This document shows, in pieces, positions 1-10,365 of a DNA stretch of 54,609 nt; the first letter of the stretch is position 1; each line of letters starts with the position of its first letter. Below the pieces are notes generated by a model. The model made no database searches, had not been told where the DNA came from, and saw only the letters and a program-made list of their open reading frames with translations. Made by a program: the position numbers and the translations under genes. Source of the stretch: Stramenopiles sp. TOSAG23-2 (lineage: Eukaryota > Sar); contig LT649260.1 of assembly GCA_900128395.1 (NCBI GenBank), positions 1-54,609 on the forward strand. Direction: 5' to 3'.

Positions 1-20
1 TTTTTTTTTGGTGGCATCTT

Positions 21-55
<35 letters not shown>

Positions 56-877
56 TAATATATTCTACGTGTATTTGTAAATATCTTGATAATATATATA
101 TATATTAACAATAGTATTGATGATAGTTTCTTGTTCTTCTACAATATACTATTTCTGCATGTGTTATATATATATATATATATCGATATTCGTTTTTCTT
201 AATAATCCAATACACATAGTTATACTGTTTTTTCTAATAATAAAATAACGATTAAACCGATAAAAAATTGATGAAGAATAATAATAATTATGATGTGTGA
301 TGTTCATGTAACGTTCTAATAATATGAAATAGCATTATTAATAGAATTAATGGCCAATTAATGAAATTAACAGCATAGCAGCAGCAGGAAATACCAACAA
401 CACTAACACATCAACATCATGTAAATTGAACATTGTCCTATTTCCAGCTTGTTTAGTATACTAATTTCCCATCCAAGTACTGTATACAATTATCACACAA
501 TACTAATACACAATACACAATTTGATAGACAAATGCGATTATCTATACTTATTAGTATATATAATACATCTATGGTAATCTGGTAATCCAGGTAATCTCA
601 GGCAATCACCTATTGCCTGGATTGCCTGGATTGCCTGGATTGCCAGGATTGCCGTTATTTCAGGCTTTCGGCTTTCAATCAAACAACTGCATTTTATCAT
701 TATTATATATATGGAAAGAAAATAATAATAAATTATAGAAAGTATAGGTAAATATGATTATATTAGAAATGAATAAAATAGAAAATATATCTACATAAAT
801 ATAATTATTAAATAATCATATATCTACATATATATATACATAATATAGCTAGCAATAGTGTGTAATTAATAGTATTC
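1..877. other. AT-rich non-coding flank
   Basis: No gene is visible. The stretch holds several (TA)n runs (about 28-52, 98-106, 168-182), short AT-rich homopolymers, and a small GC-richer minisatellite near 575-660. The last 150 bases before the CFAP74 start are very AT-rich and probably include its 5' leader and promoter, but no clear core-promoter motif can be named. Confidence 0.7.
575..660. repeat. GC-richer minisatellite, unit near ggattgcct
   Basis: About eight imperfect copies of a 9-10 base unit (forms such as ggattgcct, ggtaatcca, ggcaatcac) lie in tandem. The block stands out as a GC-rich island in AT-rich DNA. No coding function is seen. Confidence 0.75.
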
Positions 878-3800
878 ATGGATGAGTCTTCTACAAATCA
901 ATCACAACTATGGAGAGATAGTATTGATGAAAATACCATAGCGGAAAATGAAGCAACGGACGAAATTATAGATGATATGAAAGATCCTAGTCCTGTTAGA
1001 AAAGGAAGAAGATCATCTCCAACGAAAAAAGAAATAATACAAAAGCATATGACGCCCGGCGGTGTCGTCTCATCTTATAAAACTGTCGCTGCATGTGAAG
1101 ATGAACTGGAACGTGGACGTTTACAAGAAAAAATTGAAAAAGCACAGTTGGACGTACTGGCAAAACGGAAAGTTGCTTTAGAAGCTAGGGAAAAAGCTGA
1201 TCGCGAAATAGCGAAGCGACGGGAACTGGAACAACATATAGTGAAATTAAACAATGATATTGAACGATTAGGCCCACACAAAGAAAACGTGATTTTAGTT
1301 CAAAAAGTTAAAAAAGAACTAGCACAAACTGAATATCAATTACGAGAACAAAAACAATTTGAAGAGCGTGAAATAAAATTAATGTATCACTCGGAGAAAG
1401 AAGCTGATTATGCAGATATGTTACTGGAAAAATATAGTGATGCAGTTGGTGTATTGGAAAGGCACAAGGTGGAAGAACGTGATGAAAGTAAAATAGTAGC
1501 TAGGTATCGCAATAAGAAAGAGCAACAAAGTGCAATGCGATTTGAAAAAAGGCGTAAGAAGAAACAAGCACGGTTTGCAAAACAAATGGCTGCACAAGAT
1601 AAATTAGCACATAATCAAGTACAGGTAACAAAAATTCAACACGCTATTGCGAAGGATAATTATCGTACATTATTGAAAGAGCAAAAGGAAACATACAAAG
1701 AGGTAATGGATGTCCATGCAAAAGAGCATGATGAGCGTACTCGCGCATTGTTAAAATTGAAAAAAAGTACTGAAGTTGCAAATGCACAAATGCAAGGCAA
1801 AACTGCGAAGAAGAAAGCAAGGGAAAAGAAAATTGAGCAGAAACAAAAACAAGAGTTTGATGCTATCTTGGCAGATGGTCGGAATCCATATGAAGAATTT
1901 CGACGTAGGAAGCAACAAGCTAAATTTAAAGCAGATAAGCAAAAATTAATTGAAAAAGAAATTTATAATAAAAATGAAATAGCACGTAAAATGATCAAGG
2001 AAGAAATTCATTTTGTAAAAGAAGATAAAGTTATACGGGAACATGCAAAATTTGCTGATGTGTACCGTGCAAGCCTTGGACGCCATGTAACGGAGGAAAG
2101 AACGAAGAAATATATTCAAAAATTAACGAAAACTGGTTCCGATTTCGTCGATCCAACTGGTCGAATGTTTCGCATTGAAGGTTCTCAACATACAGCAATA
2201 CCGGACAATTCATTAGGCATTGGTCGTTTAGCGAAGGAAAGGCCAGATGTTATTGCAAAAAAAGCAAGCGAACGTGCAATGAGAGGTGTTTCTCATAATG
2301 AATTGCATTCATATGTCAAAGGTGCTGCGTTAGAACCTGATTCGGATGATGAAGGTGATAGCAAACCGACTGATAAATATGAGGAACTGCTAGGAAAAGT
2401 GGAAAAACCTGGTGCAACGTTGCAAATAAATAAAAATAATAGTGGCGCAGCACCAGTCATGACAGATTTCGAGAGTGATATTTTGAAGTCAGAGAAAGCG
2501 TCAACAAGAGCTTCCTCCGTTGCAACTACAGTAACTGATTCAGGGCGAAAAGTATATAAACAGCGCGAGTTGACGAAATTGGAAAAACAATATCAAGAGA
2601 AAGCAAAAATTAGGCATAGGGAAAATATCGTTGGCAAGCAAATTGTTTGGGGTAAAGAATTTAAAGGCGATGCATTTATTTCAAAACCAGCAAAAATAAT
2701 ATTTAAAGATTTTGATGTAGGGAAAAAAATGAAAATACGTTTTTCATTGACAAACGTTTCCTATACATTTAATCATTTCAAATTGCTTGATTTAGATGAT
2801 GAAATCAAAGATTTTTTTGAGATTACATATGACAAGCCAGGACGTATGAGTGCCGGTACCTCGTGTTCCATTTTAATTGAGTTTGATCCGAAGTTGAATA
2901 AAGATATTGTATCCATATTGCCAGTTTTGTCACACACCGGGCCGATTAATATTCCATTAGAATGTTACACAAAAAAAGTAGTCCCTTCCATATCTACTGC
3001 ATTGATTGATATGGGAACTGTTGTTTTAGGCGATGATGTTCAATCCACGTGCAAATTTTTAAATGATGGCGCTTTACCAACAAATTATCATATAGAAGAA
3101 ATTACATCGTTAGATGAGTTTAATTTTGATGCAGAGACCAATGAATTATTAGTTGATCCCGTGAAAGATATGGAAGTGAAACCAGCAATGTTAAATTATG
3201 CCGCAAATGATTCTATGAAGGGTTATAGTAAAAACAAAGTCCCATTTACATTTCGTCCTCGGCAACCGGGGAAGCTACATCGCGTTTTAAAAGTAACTTT
3301 TGATGGGTCTGACGTTGAGATTATTTTGACCATAACAGCATTATCATTGAAAGTTCCAATCTACGTCGATAAACGTTTAATCGATATGAAATGTTGTGTA
3401 TATGATAAATTATATCGTGCACCTGTTCGAGTCCGTAACCGTGGAAATGTGGCGTTAAAAATGCAAACGAAGGTACCAAAGGAATTACAACATGCATTAG
3501 GTATGTTTCCACCGATGGGTTTTGTTCAAGCTGCTGACAAAGCAAGTGGGGAAGCCGGCTTATTTGTCGTGCAAATGAAATTCAGAACTACGTCTGAGAC
3601 GCTAAAATTGTGTGAAAAATATCGAACGGATCCAAGTGATCCAAATATAATTGTCGTCCCCGTTACAATAGACGTTCCAGATCAAACATTAGCTGTTATT
3701 TTTCGCATTAAAAGCAAATTGACGTCATCTGATATCATTTTTGAACCGAAAGAAATTAATTTTGGACCGTGTTTTACCGAACAATCGGTTCACGTACCGT

Positions 3801-6019
3801 TAACAATCACCAATACATGTGCACTGCCACAAAAATTTGGCTTTGTAAATCTACCACGAGAAATTTCCGTTCCAGAAGACGATGGTTTCGGTACATTGTT
3901 ACCGAACGAAACGATTGTTCGAAATATAGTCTTTAGCCCAGTAGCAGCTGTGCCTGTGAAATTGAAATTAAAAATGTGCACATATTTAGATAGGGAATTT
4001 AACATAACATGTAATGGTGTAGGCGTCGAGCCAGTCATATCTTTAAATTATAATTTGATCAAAATGCAAGCTTGTCCAATAGGTGAAAAAGTTGTCAAGT
4101 CAATCATGGTACGAAATATATCGAAAAAAATGCAGATGTTTGAATTTAATGCCCCAAGTACGAAAATTGCTGGGATAACTGTATGTCCTAGTGTGGGAAA
4201 ATTAAAACCGAACGAGGCGTGTAGAGTGGAGGTTACATATAAGCCAGATTTGATCAAAATTGCGGCAGATGGTAGCGATACAAGCAAACCACCACCACCA
4301 CCACAAAAGAGCATTGAAGATCTAGAAGATGAAAATGCCAGTACGACGAGTAGCAGGCCTGGTAGTAAAAATAGCAAGAAAGGCAAAGGGAAAGGAAAAA
4401 AGTCAAGACCAAATTCAAGAGCTAGTAAGAAAAGTGATAAAAGCGAGGAAAAAGCTGAAAGTGAAGAAAAGAAAGAGGATCCATTAGCGTATTTAAATGA
4501 AACTGCGCTAGTGGTAGAGGAACCACCGTTTGTGATGCCACCACCATTTGAAGGATCGGTAGACTGGAGCGAGAAAGTAAATGGTGGTGAAGAGGATTGG
4601 AGTCGTCATGGTGTTTGGAAAATTCCATGTTATACAAAGCAATTAAATGACGATGGAAGTAGTACGAATGATAGCATTATGGACCAACCATTAGTCTGTT
4701 TGGAAGTACACACCGTGTCAACTGAAAAAATGTTTAATGCAGAAGTTCCCCACGACGTAATTAGCCGCTTCCCTGCATCTACCAGTAGCAAATTAGACTT
4801 TGGACAAATGGCTGTTGGCCAAGTCGAAGTTGCGCCAATTGTCGTTGCAAACTTGAACGCAAAAGCAACCATTTTAAGGATGATACAACCCCCAAATACG
4901 CATGGGCCATTTTCAGTTGTAAATGCATTGCGACCACTTGCTGAATTTGGAGATTTGCATGGCAAAGCTACACGAAATCTTTTTATACAATTCAGGCCAG
5001 AAAGGCAATTAAAATATGCAGAAAAAATTATAATAGAAACTGATTTTGGTGCTGCTACTATTCGTTTAATTGGACAAGGTGTCGAGCCTGTCTTGCAAGT
5101 AACGCCAGAGGATGGACAAGTTGATTTAGGCCAAGTCTTGGCAGGTGATTCTGCAAGGAAAACAATAATGTTGAAAAATTGCAGTGTATTCCCGTTGACA
5201 TACAATATCGTTGGAAGAGGTAGCATGCCGACTAATTACAATGGCACAAGCGTTTTTAGCTGCGTTCCAGAAGGTGCTGTGATACAACCGAATGCAGAGC
5301 AAGAAGTTACTGTATCTATACGACCTGATCACGAATTGGCTGAACCGTATTCGTGCGTCATGATGGTACGTGTGCCGACAACGGATGAAAAAAAGGCAGT
5401 CGAAAAAAGATTAACGTTAAAGGGCCGTTGCTGGCAAAGACAATTGTACGTTCGCGCGTTACAAGCGGCGGATGATGTTAAACCAGGATCCAAGGAAGCA
5501 GTTGATGATACCTTTTCGATACCACCTGAATTGGGTGTAGATACTGCAGAAGGTAGGGAAGATTTAAAAACCCCAGCAAGAACGCATAAGATTACTTTGA
5601 AATTCCCGAAAAAATCTGAAAATGCGGAAGTACCAACAAACGATGGTGGTAAAGGTCAAGGTGGATTAGTATTGGAAAAAGAAATCGCAATAGGTGCAAC
5701 TGCAATAAATGAACCAGGTCGGGATGGTAAGGGTGGTACGTTTGAAATCGGTGCACCGCTTGGTGGAGGTGCTGGTGCAGAATATTTTTCATTTGAACCA
5801 AATAAAGGTAGTTTATCTGCTGGTGGAGAAGTTATCGTTAAAGTTAAGTTTACGCCTCCAGCTGAGGAAGAAAAATCTGAGGATGATCCATGTGTTACAA
5901 TAGGTCGTTGGAATGAGTTGACTTATCCATGTATTTTAAAGGGTGGATATGTACCAGAAGGGGTCGAACCAGAAGAGCAAGTAGAGATTGTAGTGAGTGG
6001 TTTTGTTGTTGGCAATTAA
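878..6019 (+). CDS. CFAP74: CFAP74-like central-pair (C1d) axonemal protein
   Basis: A single uninterrupted 1713-codon frame. CFAP74 is a component of the C1d projection of the ciliary central pair and helps control beating. Seen here: a Lys/Glu-rich coiled coil over residues ~75-400, a linker, then from ~575 a run of ASH/MSP-like beta-sandwich domains to the C terminus. The block after residue ~580 (KQIVWGKEF, then FKDFDVGK, then SAGTSC and FDPKLNKD) matches the conserved core of animal CFAP74 in order and spacing. A Ser/Lys-rich low-complexity insert lies at ~1130-1210, preceded by a run of prolines. Length is within the family range (animal ~1580, algal ~1950). The start is the first ATG after upstream stops. 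The frame carries none of the tandem duplications seen in the next gene. The neighbouring TTLL gene fits a flagellar context. Confidence 0.9.
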   Translation: MDESSTNQSQLWRDSIDENTIAENEATDEIIDDMKDPSPVRKGRRSSPTKKEIIQKHMTPGGVVSSYKTVAACEDELERGRLQEKIEKAQLDVLAKRKVALEAREKADREIAKRRELEQHIVKLNNDIERLGPHKENVILVQKVKKELAQTEYQLREQKQFEEREIKLMYHSEKEADYADMLLEKYSDAVGVLERHKVEERDESKIVARYRNKKEQQSAMRFEKRRKKKQARFAKQMAAQDKLAHNQVQVTKIQHAIAKDNYRTLLKEQKETYKEVMDVHAKEHDERTRALLKLKKSTEVANAQMQGKTAKKKAREKKIEQKQKQEFDAILADGRNPYEEFRRRKQQAKFKADKQKLIEKEIYNKNEIARKMIKEEIHFVKEDKVIREHAKFADVYRASLGRHVTEERTKKYIQKLTKTGSDFVDPTGRMFRIEGSQHTAIPDNSLGIGRLAKERPDVIAKKASERAMRGVSHNELHSYVKGAALEPDSDDEGDSKPTDKYEELLGKVEKPGATLQINKNNSGAAPVMTDFESDILKSEKASTRASSVATTVTDSGRKVYKQRELTKLEKQYQEKAKIRHRENIVGKQIVWGKEFKGDAFISKPAKIIFKDFDVGKKMKIRFSLTNVSYTFNHFKLLDLDDEIKDFFEITYDKPGRMSAGTSCSILIEFDPKLNKDIVSILPVLSHTGPINIPLECYTKKVVPSISTALIDMGTVVLGDDVQSTCKFLNDGALPTNYHIEEITSLDEFNFDAETNELLVDPVKDMEVKPAMLNYAANDSMKGYSKNKVPFTFRPRQPGKLHRVLKVTFDGSDVEIILTITALSLKVPIYVDKRLIDMKCCVYDKLYRAPVRVRNRGNVALKMQTKVPKELQHALGMFPPMGFVQAADKASGEAGLFVVQMKFRTTSETLKLCEKYRTDPSDPNIIVVPVTIDVPDQTLAVIFRIKSKLTSSDIIFEPKEINFGPCFTEQSVHVPLTITNTCALPQKFGFVNLPREISVPEDDGFGTLLPNETIVRNIVFSPVAAVPVKLKLKMCTYLDREFNITCNGVGVEPVISLNYNLIKMQACPIGEKVVKSIMVRNISKKMQMFEFNAPSTKIAGITVCPSVGKLKPNEACRVEVTYKPDLIKIAADGSDTSKPPPPPQKSIEDLEDENASTTSSRPGSKNSKKGKGKGKKSRPNSRASKKSDKSEEKAESEEKKEDPLAYLNETALVVEEPPFVMPPPFEGSVDWSEKVNGGEEDWSRHGVWKIPCYTKQLNDDGSSTNDSIMDQPLVCLEVHTVSTEKMFNAEVPHDVISRFPASTSSKLDFGQMAVGQVEVAPIVVANLNAKATILRMIQPPNTHGPFSVVNALRPLAEFGDLHGKATRNLFIQFRPERQLKYAEKIIIETDFGAATIRLIGQGVEPVLQVTPEDGQVDLGQVLAGDSARKTIMLKNCSVFPLTYNIVGRGSMPTNYNGTSVFSCVPEGAVIQPNAEQEVTVSIRPDHELAEPYSCVMMVRVPTTDEKKAVEKRLTLKGRCWQRQLYVRALQAADDVKPGSKEAVDDTFSIPPELGVDTAEGREDLKTPARTHKITLKFPKKSENAEVPTNDGGKGQGGLVLEKEIAIGATAINEPGRDGKGGTFEIGAPLGGGAGAEYFSFEPNKGSLSAGGEVIVKVKFTPPAEEEKSEDDPCVTIGRWNELTYPCILKGGYVPEGVEPEEQVEIVVSGFVVGN

Positions 6020-6566
6020 ACGGTATTTTAATTACTATGAGATATATAAAAAAATCTTTGAGAATAATCAAAAATAATTGATAATTCATACACTCTCAAT
6101 ATGTAATATCTCCCCTCTACACCTTTTTTTATATTATACAACATTTTTATTTCAATTTATTTTGGTATACTATTAAGTATAAGTTTCTATATGTGATTTT
6201 ATTTGTTCATTTTTACATTAAAAAATGCATAAAAAATTTAATAAATGGATATGAAAAAATATAAAATAAAACGGTACACTATTGTATTTTTTAATGTAAA
6301 AATGAACAAATAAAATCAGAAAACAGGATACATGATGTATTAGTCTAGCTGGGCTAGCCAGCTAGCTCAAAGACGTTACGTTTACACCCCACTGTTAAAT
6401 GTTAAATAGTGCAATAATAATTATCAAAACACAAAGAATTTATAGACGACATGTATAGGCTATGTATTAATACATACAATTGATACAAAACAAGAAAACA
6501 AATACAATCATCACATCCACTTTTTCATTTTCAACCTCTCATTTTGCAAATCGGGATAAACAAAAT
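6020..6566. other. Intergenic, with a foldback repeat
   Basis: This spacer between CFAP74 and the tubulin-ligase gene contains the perfect 32-base inverted repeat listed separately. Otherwise it is AT-rich DNA without a supported gene. Confidence 0.7.
6195..6317. repeat. Foldback: perfect 32-bp inverted repeat with a 59-base loop
   Basis: Arms 6195-6226 and 6286-6317 are exact reverse complements (gattttatttgttcattttt and onward). The stem would be strong in either DNA or RNA. It lies about 175 bases past the CFAP74 stop, so it is either a small MITE-like element or a 3' UTR hairpin. No target-site duplication is obvious. Confidence 0.85.
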
Positions 6567-9500
6567 ATGTACATATCTGGATTTAAATTGGATGCAGCGC
6601 CAACACCTGCCGTGCAAGCAAGGCAATTGAGGCAAGATAGGCAAAATGCTTTTTGGGATTCACGCAACAAGAATAATAAATTGGATGCAGCGCCAACACC
6701 TGCCGTGCAAGCAAGGCAATTGAGGCAAGATAGGCAAAATGCTTTTTGGGATTCACGCAACAAGAATAATACTAATAATGATAAACTAGATAAATTTCCA
6801 TTAATTTTAACTAATAAAATGAAACAACTTGCCAGTAATAATCCAAACAATCGTCGTTTAAAAAAACATAGTATAAATAATTATGTAAACAATAAGAATC
6901 GAGAGTATATATCTATGAATAAGCCGGGATTTAATGATGGGAATATAAATAAAAAAAAGAGTTACGATAAAAAATATAATTTTTTCCCAAAACAATCAAT
7001 CATACCTCCAAATAACAATAATAACAACAGTTTTGATATGAATAATAATGATAACAACGATATCGTCTCGATATTTGAAAATAGCTTTAATAACAGCAAT
7101 AAAATAAATAAACAACAATATTTTATTGATAATAACAACCAAATACACGAAAGAAATGTGAAAAAAATCATGCCAAGAAAGCCACGCCCATCTGATATAA
7201 TGGGAAACATAAGACGTACAAACACTGCACCAGAAACATCAGTGAATAATAATAATAACAATAACAATAAAAACAAACAATATCATGCAAGACAAACAAC
7301 CACCTATAATAAAAAAGTCAAGCAACGACCAATTTCATGCCAAGAAAGCCACGCCCATCTGATATAATGGGAAACATAAGACGTACAAACACTGCACCAG
7401 AAACATCAGTGAATAATAATAATAACAATAACAATAAAAACAAACAATATCATGCAAGACAAACAACCACCTATAATAAAAAAGTCAAGCAACGACCAAT
7501 TACAACATCTATTGTTGCTTCACCGAACAAAATAAAACGAACAAATTCGAGCAAAAGAAAATCTAATGATCAAAAAAAGAAACAACAACAAGAGAAAGAA
7601 GAAGAAGTTGTGATTAAAATTCCACCACCAGTACGAATGTATTATGTCATTGGAAAAGGTAATAATTCTATCTTATTGATGAAAGTTGCTTCACCGAACA
7701 AAATAAAACGAACAAATTCGAGCAAAAGAAAATCTAATGATCAAAAAAAGAAACAACAACAAGAGAAAGAAGAAGAAGTTGTGATTAAAATTCCACCACC
7801 AGTACGAATGTATTATGTCATTGGAAAAGGTAATAATTCTATCTTATTGATGAAAATGTTTCGATTACGAAATGGTTGGTCACCAGTGGAATTAGATGAT
7901 CCAAGAGCTAATTTCATTTGGACCATGTATAAAAAAACAAGTACTTTTCAAATGTTAAAAAAATGTAAAGATAAGAATCAACCGTTATTAATTAATCATT
8001 TTCCTGGCAATAGTTGCTTAGTGACTAAAAAAGGTTTATTCCATTCCTTATCGAAATATCACAAAAACCATGGTACCGATGTTGGACAATCTGTACCAAT
8101 GACTTTTCATTTAATTAAAGATGTCAAAGATGAGCAATATGAACAATTTATAGACCGTGCAAGAAAGTTAGATCAACAATGCAGGGAACAACTTGGAAAG
8201 AATGGTAGTAAACAGAAAATAAATGATGAAGATGGTAAAATAAATAATGAAGAAATATTGATGGAGGGAGAAAATGATGAAGGAGGGACACCAGAAATGC
8301 CACCTTCTTCCTCCCCGGAAAAAACACAAAACAATAATAATAACATGATACAATCGAAGAAAAAGAAAAAAACAACAAAGAAAAAATCATCAAAGAAAAT
8401 AGTAAAACCGAAAAAACGTACAGGTGCATATTGGATAGTAAAACCAGCATCCATGACCAATCGTGGCTATGGTATTAAAGTAGTAGCTTCTGCAGAAGAA
8501 GTAATGAAAATTGTAAATGGCACAAATAAAAAAAATAGTAATAATAATACCAACGACGATGGTGGTAATAGTAATAATAATACATCATAAAACCAGCATC
8601 CATGACCAATCGTGGCTATGGTATTAAAGTAGTAGCTTCTGCAGAAGAAGTAATGAAAATTGTAAATGGCACAAATAAAAAAAATAGTAATAATAATACC
8701 AACGACGATGGTGGTAATAGTAATAATAATACATCAAATGAAGAGCAAGGTGATATGGATGATAATGATGATAATAAGACTAGTGCTAGTAAAAAGACTT
8801 CATCAAAAAAATCTTCAACTAGAAAAGAATGGATTGTACAGAAATATATGGAAAATCCATTATTATACCATCAACGTAAATTTGATATACGATGTTTTAT
8901 ATTAGTAACCGGTGGTGATTTTTCACGAAATAGCGAGAAGCCGAAGCAAAAAAGAATGGATTGTACAGAAATATATGGAAAATCCATTATTATACCATCA
9001 ACGTAAATTTGATATACGATGTTTTATATTAGTAACCGGTGGTGATTTTTCACGAAATAGCGAGAAGCCGAAGCAACATTTAACATGTTATTTATATACT
9101 GAAGGTTACTTACGAACATCATCTGTTAAATTTAGTTTAGATGAGAAAAAATTAAAAAATATATTAATGCATTTAACAAATGATGGAATACAAAATAAGG
9201 ATTCAAAAAATTATGGAAAACATGAGCAAGGGAATAAAATCTCGTATGAAAAATTCCAATCTTATTTGACATCTTTATATCCAAATAAACCAGAATATGC
9301 TGATGCAATGAAGAAAATTATTTTACCACAAATTAAACAACTTATCATAGAAACAATGGAAGCTGTACAAGATAAAATTGCTGGGAAAACATCTTCGTGT
9401 TTTGAATTGTATGGGTATGATTTTATGGTAGATACAGATTTGAAAGTTTGGTTGATTGAAGTAAATTCTAATCCATGCTTGGAAGATTGGTCGTGTCCAT

Positions 9501-10151
9501 TATTAGGTAAAATGATATCTAATATGTTGGCATGTATGATGAAGATTGCAGTTGATAAGCCATTAAAACGAGAGCAGCATACGAAAGATTTTGAATCGAA
9601 AGCAGCAGCAATTATTGAAGATGGTGAAGGGGGTGGTCTAAAATTGAATCTTAACAAAAAACGATCAAAAAAAGGAGGAATTGAAGGTTGGTCTAAACCA
9701 GAAGAATCTCCTGTATTATCAGAAGCTCAAATAGAACGTCGAAAACGTCTTCAACAACGACATGATTTCGAAAAAATTTGGAGTCAAGAGAAAAAAATAT
9801 TTAAAAATAATAATAATAAAATAATGAAGAAAAAAGTCGAAGGTAATGTTCTTGCTATTAATGACGATGGGGAAGCCAAAGAGGAACCAGAGAATGTGCA
9901 AGAAGGAAAGGAAGAAAATAGTAGTGGCTCAATTCGAAAAAATTTGGAGTCAAGAGAAAAAAATATTTAAAAATAATAATAATAAAATAATGAAGAAAAA
10001 AGTCGAAGGTAATGTTCTTGCTATTAATGACGATGGGGAAGCCAAAGAGGAACCAGAGAATGTGCAAGAAGGAAAGGAAGAAAATAGTAGTGGCTCAAAC
10101 AGTGAGGTAAAAGGTAGAAAGATCGATACGAAAGAAGAAGAATCTGTTTGA
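6567..10151 (+). CDS. Tubulin-tyrosine-ligase-like (TTLL) ligase, frame broken by tandem duplications
   Basis: TTLL enzymes add Glu, Gly or Tyr to tubulin with ATP, often in axonemes. The first ATG in frame is 6567; the frame upstream is open but lacks ATG. After an Asn-rich, disordered N-terminal part come TTL motifs in order: YYVIGKG (7636, again 7807), INHFPG (~7998), WIVKPASMTNRGYGI (8431), DIRCFILV (8884, again ~9011), HLTNDGIQ (~9170) and WLIEVNSNPCLEDW (9448). ATP-grasp residues thus look intact. As given the gene is split by six direct duplications with periods 93, 167, 171, 149, 127 and 166. Four of them (167, 149, 127, 166) shift the frame. Taking one copy of each away gives 2712 bases, 903 codons plus stop, in one frame, so the gene is either misassembled or recently broken. 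The subtype (polyglutamylase or glycylase) is not decided. Confidence 0.85.
6584..6769 (+). repeat. Direct tandem duplication, 2 x 93 bp (in frame)
   Basis: 6584-6676 is repeated exactly at 6677-6769. It duplicates 31 residues (begins KLDAAPTPAVQARQLRQ) near the N terminus of the TTLL protein without shifting frame. Confidence 0.97.
7168..7501 (+). repeat. Direct tandem duplication, 2 x 167 bp (frame-shifting)
   Basis: 7168-7334 is repeated exactly at 7335-7501. The period leaves remainder 2 modulo 3, so the TTLL frame shifts at the junction. Subtracting 167 from positions downstream brings the following frame back into line. Confidence 0.97.
7514..7855 (+). repeat. Direct tandem duplication, 2 x 171 bp (in frame)
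   Basis: 7514-7684 is repeated exactly at 7685-7855. It duplicates 57 residues including the YYVIGKG motif at the start of the TTL domain. Confidence 0.97.
8439..8736 (+). repeat. Direct tandem duplication, 2 x 149 bp (frame-shifting)
   Basis: 8439-8587 is repeated exactly at 8588-8736. It copies the KPASMTNRGYGI nucleotide-binding motif and an Asn-rich tract. An in-frame TAA (8588) appears at the junction. Confidence 0.97.
8823..9076 (+). repeat. Direct tandem duplication, 2 x 127 bp (frame-shifting)
   Basis: 8823-8949 is repeated exactly at 8950-9076 and copies the DIRCFILV motif. The remainder modulo 3 is 1. Confidence 0.97.
9767..10098 (+). repeat. Direct tandem duplication, 2 x 166 bp (frame-shifting)
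   Basis: 9767-9932 is repeated exactly at 9933-10098 in the charged C-terminal tail of the TTLL protein. The first copy runs into a stop at 9968-9970. Confidence 0.97.
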
Positions 10152-10365
10152 GTGTGTGTGGGGGGTTAAATGTGTACGCTGTGTTTATATATATTGTATT
10201 TTAATATGTATGATATATATGATGATAACACTGTGTGTAAAAATATGAATAAAATATGAATTATAGTTTATTTATACGAACAAGAATATGAAAAAGAATA
10301 CGATCGTAATATGGATTTTTTTATAATTTTAACACGCACAACACACGAACGTGTGTTGTTTTTGT

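Noticed and set aside
7168-9076. Tandem duplications as newly made introns (a copy spliced out exactly)
   Set aside because: Splicing out one period needs AG/GT at the same place in each unit. The 167-, 149- and 127-base units contain no AGGT, so this cannot explain the broken TTLL frame in general. Only the 166-base unit has a possible AG/GTAATG.
6567-10151. Reassigned stop codons or programmed frameshifting in the TTLL gene
   Set aside because: Every frame jump coincides with a duplication junction and is exactly explained by its length. All other genes use normal stops.
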